Of a stretch of 64,000 bases of DNA, positions 47,061-56,195 are shown piece after piece. Position 1 is the stretch's first letter, and each line of letters starts with the position of its first letter. Position numbers and translations under genes: made by a program. The notes below the pieces were generated by a model. The model did not search any database, had not been told where the DNA came from, and worked only from the letters and a program-made list of their open reading frames with translations. The stretch comes from Pegoplata infirma (lineage: Eukaryota; Arthropoda; Insecta; Diptera; Anthomyiidae): positions 23,324,262 to 23,388,261 of the forward strand of contig OY992540.1 of assembly GCA_963921195.1 (NCBI GenBank), given 5' to 3'.

Positions 47061-47197
47061 AATTTTTTACAAAAATCAAAATTTCGCGGAAGGTTTTTTT
47101 TTTACCAAAATTTTTTTTTGCGGAAATTTTTTTTCCGGAAATTTTTTTGCAAACAATTTTGTTTTGCAAAAAAAAACTTTTTATGAAAAGTACATTT

Positions 47198-47431
47198 GAA
47201 GGGCTTATTGTAAAAACTCGATAAGCAACATTTCACTTTATGGTGGCTTTTGTCTTAAAACTTTAAAAATAATGTAGAAAAAATAATTTTGTAGAACTTT
47301 TATTCTCAATATACTTGTACGAAGGGTTAAAGCAAGACTTCTGCCAAAAATCTGTCAATGGAACATCAGCAGAAGGCGAAAACCACGAAAAATTAAAATG
47401 TTGCTTATCAAGTTCTTACAGTAAGCCCTTC
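47198..47431. repeat. Foldback element, 234 bases, ATTT flanks
   Basis: 'gaagggcttattgtaaaaac' at 47198 is the reverse complement (few mismatches) of the segment ending 'cagtaagcccttc' at 47431. Pairing extends through 'gataagcaacatt' / 'aatgttgcttatc' and on to 'ggtggctttt' / 'aaaaccac'. ATTT lies immediately outside both ends (47194-47197, 47432-47435). The 85-codon frame 47315-47572 crosses its right half and is incidental. Confidence 0.75.
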
Positions 47432-47439
47432 ATTTATAA

Positions 47440-48570
47440 GATACGTACTTTTTTAACATATGTATTTTTTACGAAAATTGTTTTAAAGAAAACATACTTT
47501 TTAAAAAAAAAAAAAGTATTATTACATATTAGAAAAACTACTTTTTGTCTAAAAAAAACAATTTTTTCTTAAAAAATTGTATCTTTTTCTTACTTTTTCA
47601 TTTAAAGAATTTTCTAAAAAGATTCTCAATAATTTGCATAATTAGAAAGAGGTTTTTTTCTTAAGAAAAAGTACTTTTTTATAAAAAAAACAACTTTTAA
47701 AGACAGTGTTCTTTTAAAAAAGTACTGTTTAAGAAAAAATACTTTTTTAAGAAAAAATACTTTTTTAAGAAAACTCACTTTTTTAAGAAAAAATACTTTT
47801 TTAAGAAAAAATACTTTTTTAAAAAAAAATACTTTTAAAAAAAAAAATACTTTTTTAAGATAAAATCCTTTTTTAAAAAAATACTTTTTTAAGAAAAAAT
47901 ACTTTTTTAAGAAAAAATACTTTTTTAAGAAAAAATACTTTTTAAGAAAAAGTAAATTCTTAAGAAAAAGTACTTTTTTAAGAAAAAGTACTTTTTTAAG
48001 AAAAAGTACTTTTTTAAGAAAAAGTACTTTTTCAGAAAAACTACTTTTTTAAAAAAATACTTTTATTAAGAAACAGTAATTTTTTTAAGAAACAGTACTT
48101 TTTTTAAGAAAAAGTACTTTTTAAAAAAAATACTTTTTAAGAAAAGTACTTTTTTCCTAAAAAAATACAAAATGTTCTAAAAAAGTATTCTTTACTTTAC
48201 AAGAACTTTTTTCAAAAAGAGGTTTTAAATTTTAATTTAAAGGTACTTTTTTCATTTTAAGAGAAAGCATTTTAATTTTTTTAAGAAAATTTAGTTAATA
48301 TCCAAAAACTTTTTAAAAAGAAGACAAAATCTATGTGCCTTAATGCCTAAAAAAACAAATTCTTTTTAAAAAATTTTATCTTTTTCTTTACTTTTTTATT
48401 TAAAGAATTTTCTTAGTAGTAAAAACTTCTTAAAAATTTACATATCGAAAAAATTTTTTTTACAAAAAGGTTTTTTTCTTAAGAAACAGTACTTTTTTAA
48501 TAAAAACTTCTTTTAAAGAAAGTGTTTTTTTTTAACAAAAAGTACTATGTAAGAAAAAATACTTTTTTAA
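47440..48570. repeat. 18-base minisatellite, block 4, with embedded spacer
   Basis: Regular 'tacttttttaagaaaaa' monomers, plus a ~300-base spacer at 48170-48470 ('tttactttacaagaactttt', 'ttaatatccaaaaacttttt', 'ttatttaaagaattttctta'). The same spacer follows the monomers at 58670-58970 and in part at 59400-59575. Array plus spacer is therefore a higher-order unit present on both sides of the BEL/Pao element. Confidence 0.9.
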
Positions 48571-48799
48571 GAATGGCAAGATTTATAAAGAAAAAAAAGA
48601 GAGGTTAAATATTGTGTTAAACTTTGGTACTCATACAACAACAAAGAAAAAAAAAATCGTCATCATTTTACGTACTTATCGCCGCCAAAAAATTGTAATC
48701 GGATTACAAAATACCATCTCCACCTAAAGAGAAAATTTCCCCTATGAAATTACATATGGTACTTATAAAGTGATCATAAGATCTGGCAACTCCCAACAC

Positions 48800-49376
48800 A
48801 CCACTCGTTGATAATTGTGTTTTATTCCACAACGTTTCAATACGTATATCAAGTCGTATTTTAGAAGCTAAAGAAGAAAAATAAAAAATAAACTATAAAG
48901 AAGAAAAATAAAAACTAAACAATTGAAGAATTAATCCCCAATGATTAAATAAAAGCAAGAAAATTGTGTAAACATAAAGAGTGAAAAAAGTTACGTTCGT
49001 TTAAAGTGACCTCAGTGAAAAAACATAAAGAAAAAAGATCGGCAAGAAAAGCCAACAAATAAAAAAAATATCCAAACATCCAGTGAAATAAATGCAGAAA
49101 TTGCATTAAAGTGGTGTCCAAAAAAGTACATGCTAAATACACGCACGTACAAACATACACAAATTAGATCAAATCTAAATATTTCTAAATATTGGATAGC
49201 GGCTTTACATTTTTTTCCCCAACAACAATATCAACAGCAAAAAAAAAACGCACATTCCATCAAGTTACAAACCAACGGTGGTGGTTTTTTTTTCGACATA
49301 CACACACACACTGTATTGAGTGTAGGGTTCGCCGCACTGGAAAAAAGTCGGGAACGTTTTTGGATTTGTGGAATCG
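48800..49376 (+). other. Candidate 5' leader / first exon of the BEL element
   Basis: A-rich sequence with 'aagaagaaaaataaaaa' duplicated near 48875 and 48898, no long reading frame, and no array or HINE sequence. It ends at a consensus 5' splice donor. It may hold the 5' LTR or a remnant of it, but the U3/R/U5 parts and primer binding site were not recognised. Confidence 0.4.
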
Positions 49377-49382
49377 GTGAGT
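49377..49382 (+). promoter_or_regulatory. 5' splice donor consensus (GTGAGT)
   Basis: 'gaatcg|gtgagt' matches the G|GT(A/G)AGT consensus. It lies 557 bases upstream of the Gag start. Spliced to the acceptor at 55165, it would remove gag-pol and join the leader to the third ORF. Use in vivo is inferred. Confidence 0.5.
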
Positions 49383-49399
49383 TGTTTAAAATTATTTTC

Positions 49400-49910
49400 A
49401 AATAAAATTTTTTACATTATCTGGTGGATAATTTCGATAAAAAAAAATAAATTTTGGGAATATAAAACTACACTGAAAGAATTTTTTGTGAAAAATTTTG
49501 AAAAAGAAAAAGTAGCAGAAATGTTTTAATGGATGGAATTGGGGAAAAAAAAAGCGTGAAGAATTTAAAGATATTTTGAAAGAACATATATAAAATTTTT
49601 TTTTGAAAACATACACTGTAAAAAATTGTTGGGAAGAATCTGAAAAATAAAGTAAAAGGAAATAAAGTTGAAAGTGGATATTTTTGTTGTGGATAAGGTT
49701 TCGGAAAAAAGTGTATGAATCTTTTGGTTTGAAAAAATAAATACACTGAGAGAAAAGTTTTGAGAATAAGTACACTGGAAAAAAAAAATTTTTTTGCGAA
49801 AAAACCAAAAATTGGAAATATAAAAGTATAAATAAAAACAAGAATCTTTTGAAGAAAAATACACTGGAAAAAAAAAAAAACCAAAGCCAAAGAGGACATC
49901 ACCAGCAGAT
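49400..49910 (+). repeat. Leader repeats (tacactgnaaaaaa, five copies)
   Basis: 'tacactgaaagaatt', 'tacactgtaaaaaatt', 'tacactgagagaaaa', 'tacactggaaaaaaaaa' and 'tacactggaaaaaaaaaa' occur at ~49470, 49612, 49743, 49770 and 49860. The antisense open frames here are Phe/Leu-rich shadows. The Gag frame is open for ~35 codons upstream of its ATG through this part but without another ATG. Confidence 0.6.
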
Positions 49911-49933
49911 ATGAGGATGCAAGCGACAAATAT

Positions 49934-51979
49934 ATGGCCGGAAAGGTCAAATTAATGGAGTTACTGAATGAGGAATCCAGCCTAAAAGATGATAAAAAAC
50001 AAAAACAACAGTCTCAGCCAGCACTCAAGTTACCCCCATGTGACACTCCAGTGTTTGAAGGAGGATATTCCAAGTGGCCCGCTTTTCGGGATATGTTCCA
50101 AGCAGTGATCGGTAGACATCCACATCTGGCGCCAGCTCAGAAGCTGTATCACCTGCATAGTAAGACAAAGGGGGAACCACACCAAATAGTATCGCGCTTC
50201 GAATTGACAGACGATAATTTTGCCTTAGCGTGGGAGGCTTTGAAAAATAGGTATGAAAACCCAAGAATTCTTGCTAACCAGCAAATGAAACAGATGTTTA
50301 GTATTCCATTAGCGCAAATTGAGACCCCTAAGTCTATTCGTAATATTCAAAGTGTCCTTGATGAAAGCTTGAAAATGTTTGAAGCACTTGATTTGACAAA
50401 ATCTTGGGATGCCATTCTTATACATTTATGTTCAACAAAACTCCCTGAAGAGACAATGCGGTCTTGGGAGATCAGTTTAAAAGACCATAAGACATGGCCT
50501 ACATGGAAGGATATGAGTAACTACTTGTCAACGCGAATCGAGATCCTAGAAACTGTCGGCGATCTTCGAAAGCCTCATGGGCGAGAAAATCAAAGCTCTA
50601 GAAATCAGTCCTTTCATATTCAAAATGACACAAAAGCGAAGTTTTCTTGTAAAAAATGTAAACAAAATCACCCGTTAAGAGTTTGCAAGCATTTTAAAGC
50701 CTTATCTGTGAACGATAGAATAAAATATGTGTATGCAAACAAATATTGCGGAAATTGTTTATCCCCAAATCATTTCAAATCGAAATGCGAAAGTACAAAT
50801 TCGTGTACGCGGTGCAATCAAAAACACCACACCATGCTTCACCTCAATGAGGAGGAAAGGTCAAAAAAGGGACCCCAAGCGCCCACCCAGTCACATCAAA
50901 GAGTCACCCAAGCAGCCAGCGTTCGCCAACGTTCACAGGGTGATGAATTGCCTTCAACCTCAGGCACACAATCGCAAACAGCGTCGTACAATACTAACAA
51001 CAATAGTTTAGCGACTTCAAATAATGCAGATCGGGTCAACGCTCATTTTTCACAGCATGAAGGTACAACAATTTTGCCCACGGCACTTGTTTATGTGGAA
51101 AAAGCTGGTGAATTATTTACCATACGAGCTCTCCTAGATGCCGGCTCTGAAAAATCTTTTATTTCAACCAGAATTCAGCAACAACTTGCAATACCAATTG
51201 TGGCCCATAGCACCCAAATCTCGGGACTAGGGGGAACTGTAGTAGGCAGTTCCAAAGGCAGGTGTTTTCTTACTTTGAAAGCGAGGGAATCAAATTTCCA
51301 AATTCGAATTCAGGCGATTGTTGTCTCCAAGCTTACTCATTTTCTACCCTCTAGGTCGGTCAAAATTGATAATTTTGATGAAATTGGCCACCTGACCCTG
51401 GCTGACCCATACTTTTATAAGCCTGGGGCCATTGATATGATAATCGGTAGCGATTATTTGCCATTAATTAATCTAAAGGGCGTGCAATCTAAGGTTCTAA
51501 GTAGTTTTGAAGCTCGAGAGTCTCACTTTGGGTGGTATTTATCAGGACCTGCGCCCATATGCGAAGTTAATGTGTTCTCAAGTGTAGTTTCGACATCAGA
51601 AGATTTCATTTTACACGAACAAGTGAAGAAATTCTGGGAACTAGAGGAGGTCGAGCGAGACAACCCGGTCTCTGATGCAGATTTGTATTGCGAAAATCAT
51701 TTTAATAAAACAACTGAAAGGCGACATGACGGTCGGTATGTCGTACGATTGCCATTTAAAGAGGAGTATCCAAGTGAAGTTTTTTTGGGACCCTCCAGGT
51801 CCATGGCTCTTGCTCAATATCACCGTATGGAGCAAACGTTAAATAAGACTCCAGATTTGAAAAATCAATATATGAATGTTCTCCAAGAATATAGTGACCT
51901 GGATCACATGGAAATGGTTTCCACCCCAGAACCTAAAGGGGAAAAACAATCCTTTTTTTTCTGCCCCATCATGCAGTAG
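49934..51979 (+). CDS. gag-pol: BEL/Pao Gag - protease - start of RT
   Basis: 681 codons from the first in-frame ATG (49934). Residues ~30-215 are the BEL/Pao Gag core ('FEGGYSKWPAFRDMFQAVI', DUF1759-like), which builds the particle. Zinc knuckles follow: C239/C242/H246/C251, C272/C275/H280/C285 and C291/C294/H298-H299, expected to bind RNA. The aspartic protease (DUF1758-like) has its active site at D402 ('LLDAGSEKSF'), with 'DMIIGSD' at ~501 and 'HFGWYLSG' at ~531. The N-terminal edge of reverse transcriptase begins near 600 ('GRYVVRLPFKEEYPSE'). The frame is lost at a run of eight T at 51953-51960, giving an out-of-frame stop at 51977. The RT domain resumes in another frame. The open frame continues upstream without an ATG, so the N-terminus may be shortened. 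Confidence 0.9.
   Translation: MAGKVKLMELLNEESSLKDDKKQKQQSQPALKLPPCDTPVFEGGYSKWPAFRDMFQAVIGRHPHLAPAQKLYHLHSKTKGEPHQIVSRFELTDDNFALAWEALKNRYENPRILANQQMKQMFSIPLAQIETPKSIRNIQSVLDESLKMFEALDLTKSWDAILIHLCSTKLPEETMRSWEISLKDHKTWPTWKDMSNYLSTRIEILETVGDLRKPHGRENQSSRNQSFHIQNDTKAKFSCKKCKQNHPLRVCKHFKALSVNDRIKYVYANKYCGNCLSPNHFKSKCESTNSCTRCNQKHHTMLHLNEEERSKKGPQAPTQSHQRVTQAASVRQRSQGDELPSTSGTQSQTASYNTNNNSLATSNNADRVNAHFSQHEGTTILPTALVYVEKAGELFTIRALLDAGSEKSFISTRIQQQLAIPIVAHSTQISGLGGTVVGSSKGRCFLTLKARESNFQIRIQAIVVSKLTHFLPSRSVKIDNFDEIGHLTLADPYFYKPGAIDMIIGSDYLPLINLKGVQSKVLSSFEARESHFGWYLSGPAPICEVNVFSSVVSTSEDFILHEQVKKFWELEEVERDNPVSDADLYCENHFNKTTERRHDGRYVVRLPFKEEYPSEVFLGPSRSMALAQYHRMEQTLNKTPDLKNQYMNVLQEYSDLDHMEMVSTPEPKGEKQSFFFCPIMQ
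51953..51960 (+). other. Frameshift at a T8 homopolymer in pol
   Basis: The Gag-protease frame (frame 2) and the RT frame (frame 1) meet here with conserved RT sequence on both sides. A homopolymer length change, either a mutation or a sequencing/assembly error, is the simplest cause. Its place inside the RT domain argues against programmed frameshifting, which usually sits between domains. Confidence 0.8.
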
Positions 51980-53472
51980 TAAGGCCGGAGAGTAAGTCCA
52001 CTAAAGTGCGAGTAGTCTTCAATGCCTCAAAGAAAACCGGAAGTGGATTTTCTTTAAACGATGTCCTTCATCAAGGACCAACTCTACAGACAGACTTGAT
52101 ACAAATAATTCTTTCTTGGAGAAATTATCGATACGTGTTCACCGGCGACATCGAAAAGATGTACCGCCAAATTTTAATACATAAAGAAGACCGCCCCTAT
52201 CAGCGCATTTTATTTCGTCGCGACGCTGAACCGTTTGTGAGCTCATTTCAATTGAAAACAGTTACATTCGGTGTAAATTGTGCACCGTTCCTGGCAATAC
52301 GAACCCTTTTACAATTAAGCCAGGATTGCAAAAGTCTGTACCCTCAAGCGTCAGAGATCCTGAAGAACGAAATTTATGTGGACGATATTCTGTCGGGTGG
52401 TCATACTCTGGAAGAGGCTAAGGGTAAACAAATTCAAACGATAAAGGCTTTAAGATCTGCCGGCTTCCCCATGAAGAAAATAACAGCGAATCATCACTTT
52501 TTACTTCAAAATTTGGCCCGGGAGGATCTTCTGGACGAAGATTTTTTAAAATTTGATGCCTCTAGCACAATCAAGACGCTCGGTATCCGCTGGAACGCCA
52601 TGTCAGACACATTTTATTATGCAATCGACCCTATTGAAATCAGACTATCTACAACAAAAAGACAAATTCTGTCAGTGATAGCTAAATTGTTCGATCCAGT
52701 AGGGTGGTTAGGTCCTATTGTTGTCGTGGCCAAGCTTTTAATGCAAGAGCTCTGGGAAGACAAGGCAGGATGGGATGAAGGTGTACCACAGCTGATTCTA
52801 ATACGATGGAACAAGTTTTTGCAGAATCTGCCGCACATCACGACTTTGAAGATTCCTAGATGGATTAGTTTCTCGCCACAGCACCATGTTCAAATACATG
52901 GATTTTGCGACGCTTCGGAGAAAGCCTACTGCGGTGCGGTGTACATTAGAACAACAAGTCCGAATGGAGAAATCAACAGTAATTTGCTGGTAGCAAAAAC
53001 CAAAGTTGCCCCCCTTAAGAAAATTACTATCCCCAAGCTAGAGTTGTGCGGAGCAGTACTTATTACCGCGCTAATCAAAAGCTTAATTGCGAACCTCCAG
53101 TTCAAGTACGAGTTGTTTATGTGGACCGATTCTTCGATCGTTCTCGGCTGGTTACAAAAATCGCCTGATTTATTAAAAACATTTGTCTCAAATCGTGTAA
53201 AAGAGGTGCTACAAACTACCAAGACAGAACAATGGAAACATGTCAAAACTGACGAAAATCCAGCTGATCTTGGCAGCCGTGGATGCTACCCTCAAGAACT
53301 GATTGATAGTAATTTGTGGTGGCATGGACCCTCTTGGCTCACTCAGCCAGTCGAATGTTGGCCTGAACCCCGTACCTTCGACCCAACTAATTTGGAAGAG
53401 AAAAAATCGTGCAGCGCCCAGCCTCAAGCTAATGTGATCGATTCCCAATCTACCCCTTATGTAGCCTTGTAG
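51961..53472 (+). CDS. pol: BEL/Pao reverse transcriptase and RNase H
   Basis: This is the continuation of pol in frame 1; there is no ATG at its start because the frame was entered by a break. RT copies element RNA into DNA. 'VVFNASKKTGSGFSLNDVL' opens the fingers/palm, 'GDIEKMYRQI' holds the first catalytic Asp, 'TFGVNCAPF' follows, and YVDDIL (near 52376) is the polymerase active site. RNase H follows with D in 'GFCDASEKAYCGAV', E in 'IPKLELCGA', D in 'MWTDSSIVLGWL' and D in 'ENPADLGSRG', so the catalytic set is complete. The frame ends at TAG 53470-53472. The same frame continues without interruption into integrase, so this stop is a nonsense change in a once continuous pol. Confidence 0.9.
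   Translation: MPHHAVVRPESKSTKVRVVFNASKKTGSGFSLNDVLHQGPTLQTDLIQIILSWRNYRYVFTGDIEKMYRQILIHKEDRPYQRILFRRDAEPFVSSFQLKTVTFGVNCAPFLAIRTLLQLSQDCKSLYPQASEILKNEIYVDDILSGGHTLEEAKGKQIQTIKALRSAGFPMKKITANHHFLLQNLAREDLLDEDFLKFDASSTIKTLGIRWNAMSDTFYYAIDPIEIRLSTTKRQILSVIAKLFDPVGWLGPIVVVAKLLMQELWEDKAGWDEGVPQLILIRWNKFLQNLPHITTLKIPRWISFSPQHHVQIHGFCDASEKAYCGAVYIRTTSPNGEINSNLLVAKTKVAPLKKITIPKLELCGAVLITALIKSLIANLQFKYELFMWTDSSIVLGWLQKSPDLLKTFVSNRVKEVLQTTKTEQWKHVKTDENPADLGSRGCYPQELIDSNLWWHGPSWLTQPVECWPEPRTFDPTNLEEKKSCSAQPQANVIDSQSTPYVAL
53470..53472 (+). other. In-frame TAG separating RNase H and integrase
   Basis: The codons before and after are in the same frame and both sides read as normal BEL/Pao pol linker. 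It could be a point mutation; readthrough is possible but there is no evidence for it. Confidence 0.75.
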
Positions 53473-55065
53473 CTGAACACATCTGAAAGTAAGTCAAAAT
53501 CTAAAACCGATCCAACGGCAGAATCTGAAATGAACCCTGTTGATTTTCTTGAAGAGTTCTCTTCGTTTGATAAAGCTCTAAGAGTCCTTTGTTATCGTTT
53601 TAGATTTATAAACCGTATTCTCAAACGACCGTTTTCCACCGAAACTTTCATCACCTCGGCAGAAATTAGTTTTGTAAAAAACCGATTAATTTTACTCGCT
53701 CAAAAGGAGCACTTTGCAAAAGACTATAATCAGTTGTACGAAAAAAGGCCTTTAAGCAAAAAAAGCAGACTTCTGACGCTCACTCCTTTCATCGATAAAG
53801 ACGGTTTACTACGGGTAGGAGGTAGGCTCAAAAACTCTAGATTGAGCTTCGAAGAACGACATCCAATCATCATCCCAGAAAATTCGCACTTTGCGGTGCT
53901 GTTCGTAAGGTATACTCATCACATTTTGCTGCATTCAGAACAACACATAATGCTGCGCGCTATTAGGCAAGGGTACTATATCCCAAGAGTAAAAAATCTC
54001 ATTCGAAAGTGTATTAGAAGCTGCAAAGCGTGTGCTATTTATAAGCATAAATTTCAACACCAAATCATGGCCGCGCTCCCCCCTGAACGTGTCACCTTTT
54101 CGCTTCCATTCACATATACGGGCGTTGACTTTGCTGGCCCATTTTCCATAAAATCCTCCAATTTACGAAACGCTAAACTCCTCAAAGGGTATGCTGCAGT
54201 CTTCGTTTGCTTCTCCACTAGAGCAGTTCATTTGGAAGTATGCTCCGATCTTTCTACAGACGCGCTCCTGGCATGCTTTGACCGGTTTACCGGACGTCGA
54301 GGTCTCCCTAAGACAATATTTTCTGACAATGGTCGGAACTTTCTGGGTGCCAACTACGCGCTGCTAAAAACCCACAACGTTTTCTTAAAAACGGCAGAAA
54401 AAGCGCTGGTTGAGAAATATAGTGCTCACGGATTCAATTGGTCATTCATCCCCCCTTACGCCCCTCATATGGGTGGCCTCTGGGAGGCTGCCGTCAAAAG
54501 TATGAAGTCTCATTTGAAAAAAGTTGCCTCCAATCTGAATTTCACGTTTGAAGAATTTTCGACTCTTCTGATCCGAATTGAAGCCGTCTTAAATTCGCGC
54601 CCGATGTCCCCTATGACTCAAAATCCCACTGAATTGCTTCCTTTGACTCCAGGTCATCTCCTGCGCGGTGCACCGCTCATCGCCCCTCCTGAGGCACCTG
54701 AAGAGCCCCCACTAAAAACATTGGCCTTCATAAAACGATGGGAGCGCCTAAAAGCTCTTCAGCACATATTCGCTCGCAGATGGAAAAACGAATACATAAC
54801 TGAGCTACAACGCCGATTTAAATGGAAGACCGAGCAACATAACGTTAAACCTGGTGACTTCGTTATAATAAAAGACGATCTGTTACCACCCACCGAATGG
54901 CGTCTGGGACGCATCACAAAAGAAATTTACGGTAAAGACAGTCGAGTAAGAGTTGCCGAAGTAAAAACCCAGAATGGGATAATACTGCGACCGATTGTAA
55001 AACTTTGCATTTTACCAATCATCAACCATCCACCCGACTCAATCCCAGTAGCGAAACCACAATAA
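53473..55065 (+). CDS. pol: BEL/Pao integrase and C-terminal domain
   Basis: Open to TAA at 55063; the first ATG is at 53530 (511 codons). Numbering from that ATG, the zinc-binding region has H130/H131/H135 and C165/C168 ('RKCIRSCKAC'). The DDE core has D200 ('TYTGVDFAGPF'), D266 ('IFSDNGRNF') and E319 ('GGLWEAAVKSMK'), all present. The C-terminal part (~398-497, 'RWERLKALQHIFARRWKNEY', 'VKPGDFVIIKDD') is the DUF5641-type segment usual after BEL/Pao integrases. The enzyme would join element DNA to the chromosome. No lesion is seen within the domain. The upstream linker (1-100) has the usual 'DKDGLLRVGGRL' motif. Confidence 0.92.
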   Translation: MNTSESKSKSKTDPTAESEMNPVDFLEEFSSFDKALRVLCYRFRFINRILKRPFSTETFITSAEISFVKNRLILLAQKEHFAKDYNQLYEKRPLSKKSRLLTLTPFIDKDGLLRVGGRLKNSRLSFEERHPIIIPENSHFAVLFVRYTHHILLHSEQHIMLRAIRQGYYIPRVKNLIRKCIRSCKACAIYKHKFQHQIMAALPPERVTFSLPFTYTGVDFAGPFSIKSSNLRNAKLLKGYAAVFVCFSTRAVHLEVCSDLSTDALLACFDRFTGRRGLPKTIFSDNGRNFLGANYALLKTHNVFLKTAEKALVEKYSAHGFNWSFIPPYAPHMGGLWEAAVKSMKSHLKKVASNLNFTFEEFSTLLIRIEAVLNSRPMSPMTQNPTELLPLTPGHLLRGAPLIAPPEAPEEPPLKTLAFIKRWERLKALQHIFARRWKNEYITELQRRFKWKTEQHNVKPGDFVIIKDDLLPPTEWRLGRITKEIYGKDSRVRVAEVKTQNGIILRPIVKLCILPIINHPPDSIPVAKPQ

Positions 55066-55118
55066 TCCACCAGATTACAAAAAAAACCCTCAAGAGAAAT
55101 TCGTCGCCATTACAATTA

Positions 55119-55165
55119 CTAATCTCACTTTGCATATTTTTTCTTTTTCTTTCTTTTCTCCCTAG
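55119..55165 (+). promoter_or_regulatory. 3' splice acceptor before the third ORF
   Basis: 'ttaCTAATctc' (branch-point-like, A at 55122) is followed by the pyrimidine tract 'ttttttctttttctttcttt' and 'tctccctag', ending in TAG at 55163-55165. Branch-to-AG distance is 43 bases, normal for a fly intron. The ATG of the third ORF is 8 bases downstream, and pol ends 100 bases upstream. Acceptors directly before a 3' ORF are how env-like genes of LTR elements are expressed. Confidence 0.6.
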
Positions 55166-55172
55166 CTTCATC

Positions 55173-56195
55173 ATGCAAACTTCGCTGCTCAGCAAGCCTC
55201 GCTGCACTTTTTGCAAAATCAACCACCCGTTCAAATTTTGCCCAATCTTCAAGGGGTTGCCAGTTGAACGCCGCCGAGAGCACATCATCGAGATGGGATA
55301 TTGCATTAATTGCCTAGCGCTTTCGCATAATCGGTATTGGTGCGAATCCCCACACCGTTGTCTGCAATGCCACGGTAAGCACCACACGTTCCTGCATCAG
55401 TCAGGTCAGGAGGCTAGCGATAATGAAGATGACCCCGTATCTCGCCCGGAAGCTATTCAAGCACCTGTACAAATGTCGGAGCCTCCAGTTGCCCAAGCTC
55501 CCCTAGAGCCAAGCGCCCAAGCACCCGCTCCCCTAGAGCCAATTGCCAACGCTCCCCTAGAGCAAATCGTCAAGGTGGAACAAAACGTTTTCAGTCAGCC
55601 CCGTCGTGTACGGGCCCTCGAAGAAACGCCCCTATATGAAATCGAGCGGCCGATGAACATTTTGCCTTCGGCAGCTACCATTCCCCCTATCGTCCGAGTA
55701 AATCTGCTGTATCGGACGGGGCCTATGTTCGTCACGTTTTTGTTGGACCACACACGAGAAACGTCGTTCTTGTTGAAAAGAGTAGCGGGTATGTTCCCAG
55801 ATTTTGAGCCTCGCTTGGTTGGCCAAAAGGAGTACGGGTTGTTTGGAGTTAACCCCTCCTACCCCACGTTCAAGCCAACGGAAGGACAACCGTTCGCCTA
55901 ATGGCGACTCGAGCTGAAGACTGGCGTTGACTTCCACATGCCAGAGCCGATACGTGACCCACTGCTAAGAGAGCATTTCCGCCAATTTGAGCCCTGGGCA
56001 CATTACTTTTTTGACACGTGCCGGGAAATCGATGGAGTCTTGGGTGCACAGAGTCTGCAGAAAATTTTGCTCCCCGAAATAGTGCGTCCATATGACGATA
56101 TGCCACGGGCCCAGAAGTCCCATTTCGGTTGGATCATCAGTGGCGAATGGCACGGGTGCCGCTGTAAAACCCACTCCCGCCCGGGAGAATGTTAA
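55173..56195 (+). CDS. Third ORF: triple zinc knuckle + protease-like domain
   Basis: Start chosen at ATG 55173, after the splice acceptor; the frame is open further upstream without domain content. Residues 11-75 hold three CCHC/CCHH-type knuckles: C11/C14/H18/C23, C44/C47/H52/C57 and C63/C66/H70/H71. They align without gaps to the 65-residue knuckle block of this element's Gag, with about 29 identities by eye. A Pro/Ala linker follows with three 'APLEP/APLEQ'-type repeats (~105-131). Residues ~165 onward resemble the BEL/Pao protease (DUF1758) region, but the active site reads 'LLDHTRETSF' in place of 'LLDAGSEKSF', so the catalytic D-S/A-G triad is lost. A TAA at 55899-55901 interrupts; the same frame continues to 'KSHFGWIISG', matching Gag's 'ESHFGWYLSG'. 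The +1 frame after ~56139 also reads protein-like, hinting at a further shift. Role unknown; possibly RNA binding or interference with Gag. A domesticated host gene carrying the BEL element in an intron is a less likely alternative. Confidence 0.7.
55899..55901 (+). other. In-frame TAA in the third ORF
   Basis: Domain similarity continues in the same frame on both sides, so this copy encodes a protein truncated at 242 residues that keeps all zinc knuckles but loses the end of the protease-like region. Confidence 0.65.

Noticed and set aside
49398..49950. Antisense open frames of 99-160 codons in the BEL leader
   Set aside because: Phe/Leu/Ser-rich complement of an A-rich leader with no conserved motif.
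51953..51960. Programmed ribosomal frameshift at T8
   Set aside because: It lies inside the reverse transcriptase domain rather than at a gag/pol border, so mutation or homopolymer error is likelier.
55119..55172. Third ORF as a host gene with the BEL element inserted in its intron
   Set aside because: Not excluded, but the spaces between the splice sites and gag (557 bases) and pol (100 bases) are too short or too dissimilar to contain LTRs, and the ORF is itself related to this element's Gag. Kept only as an alternative.
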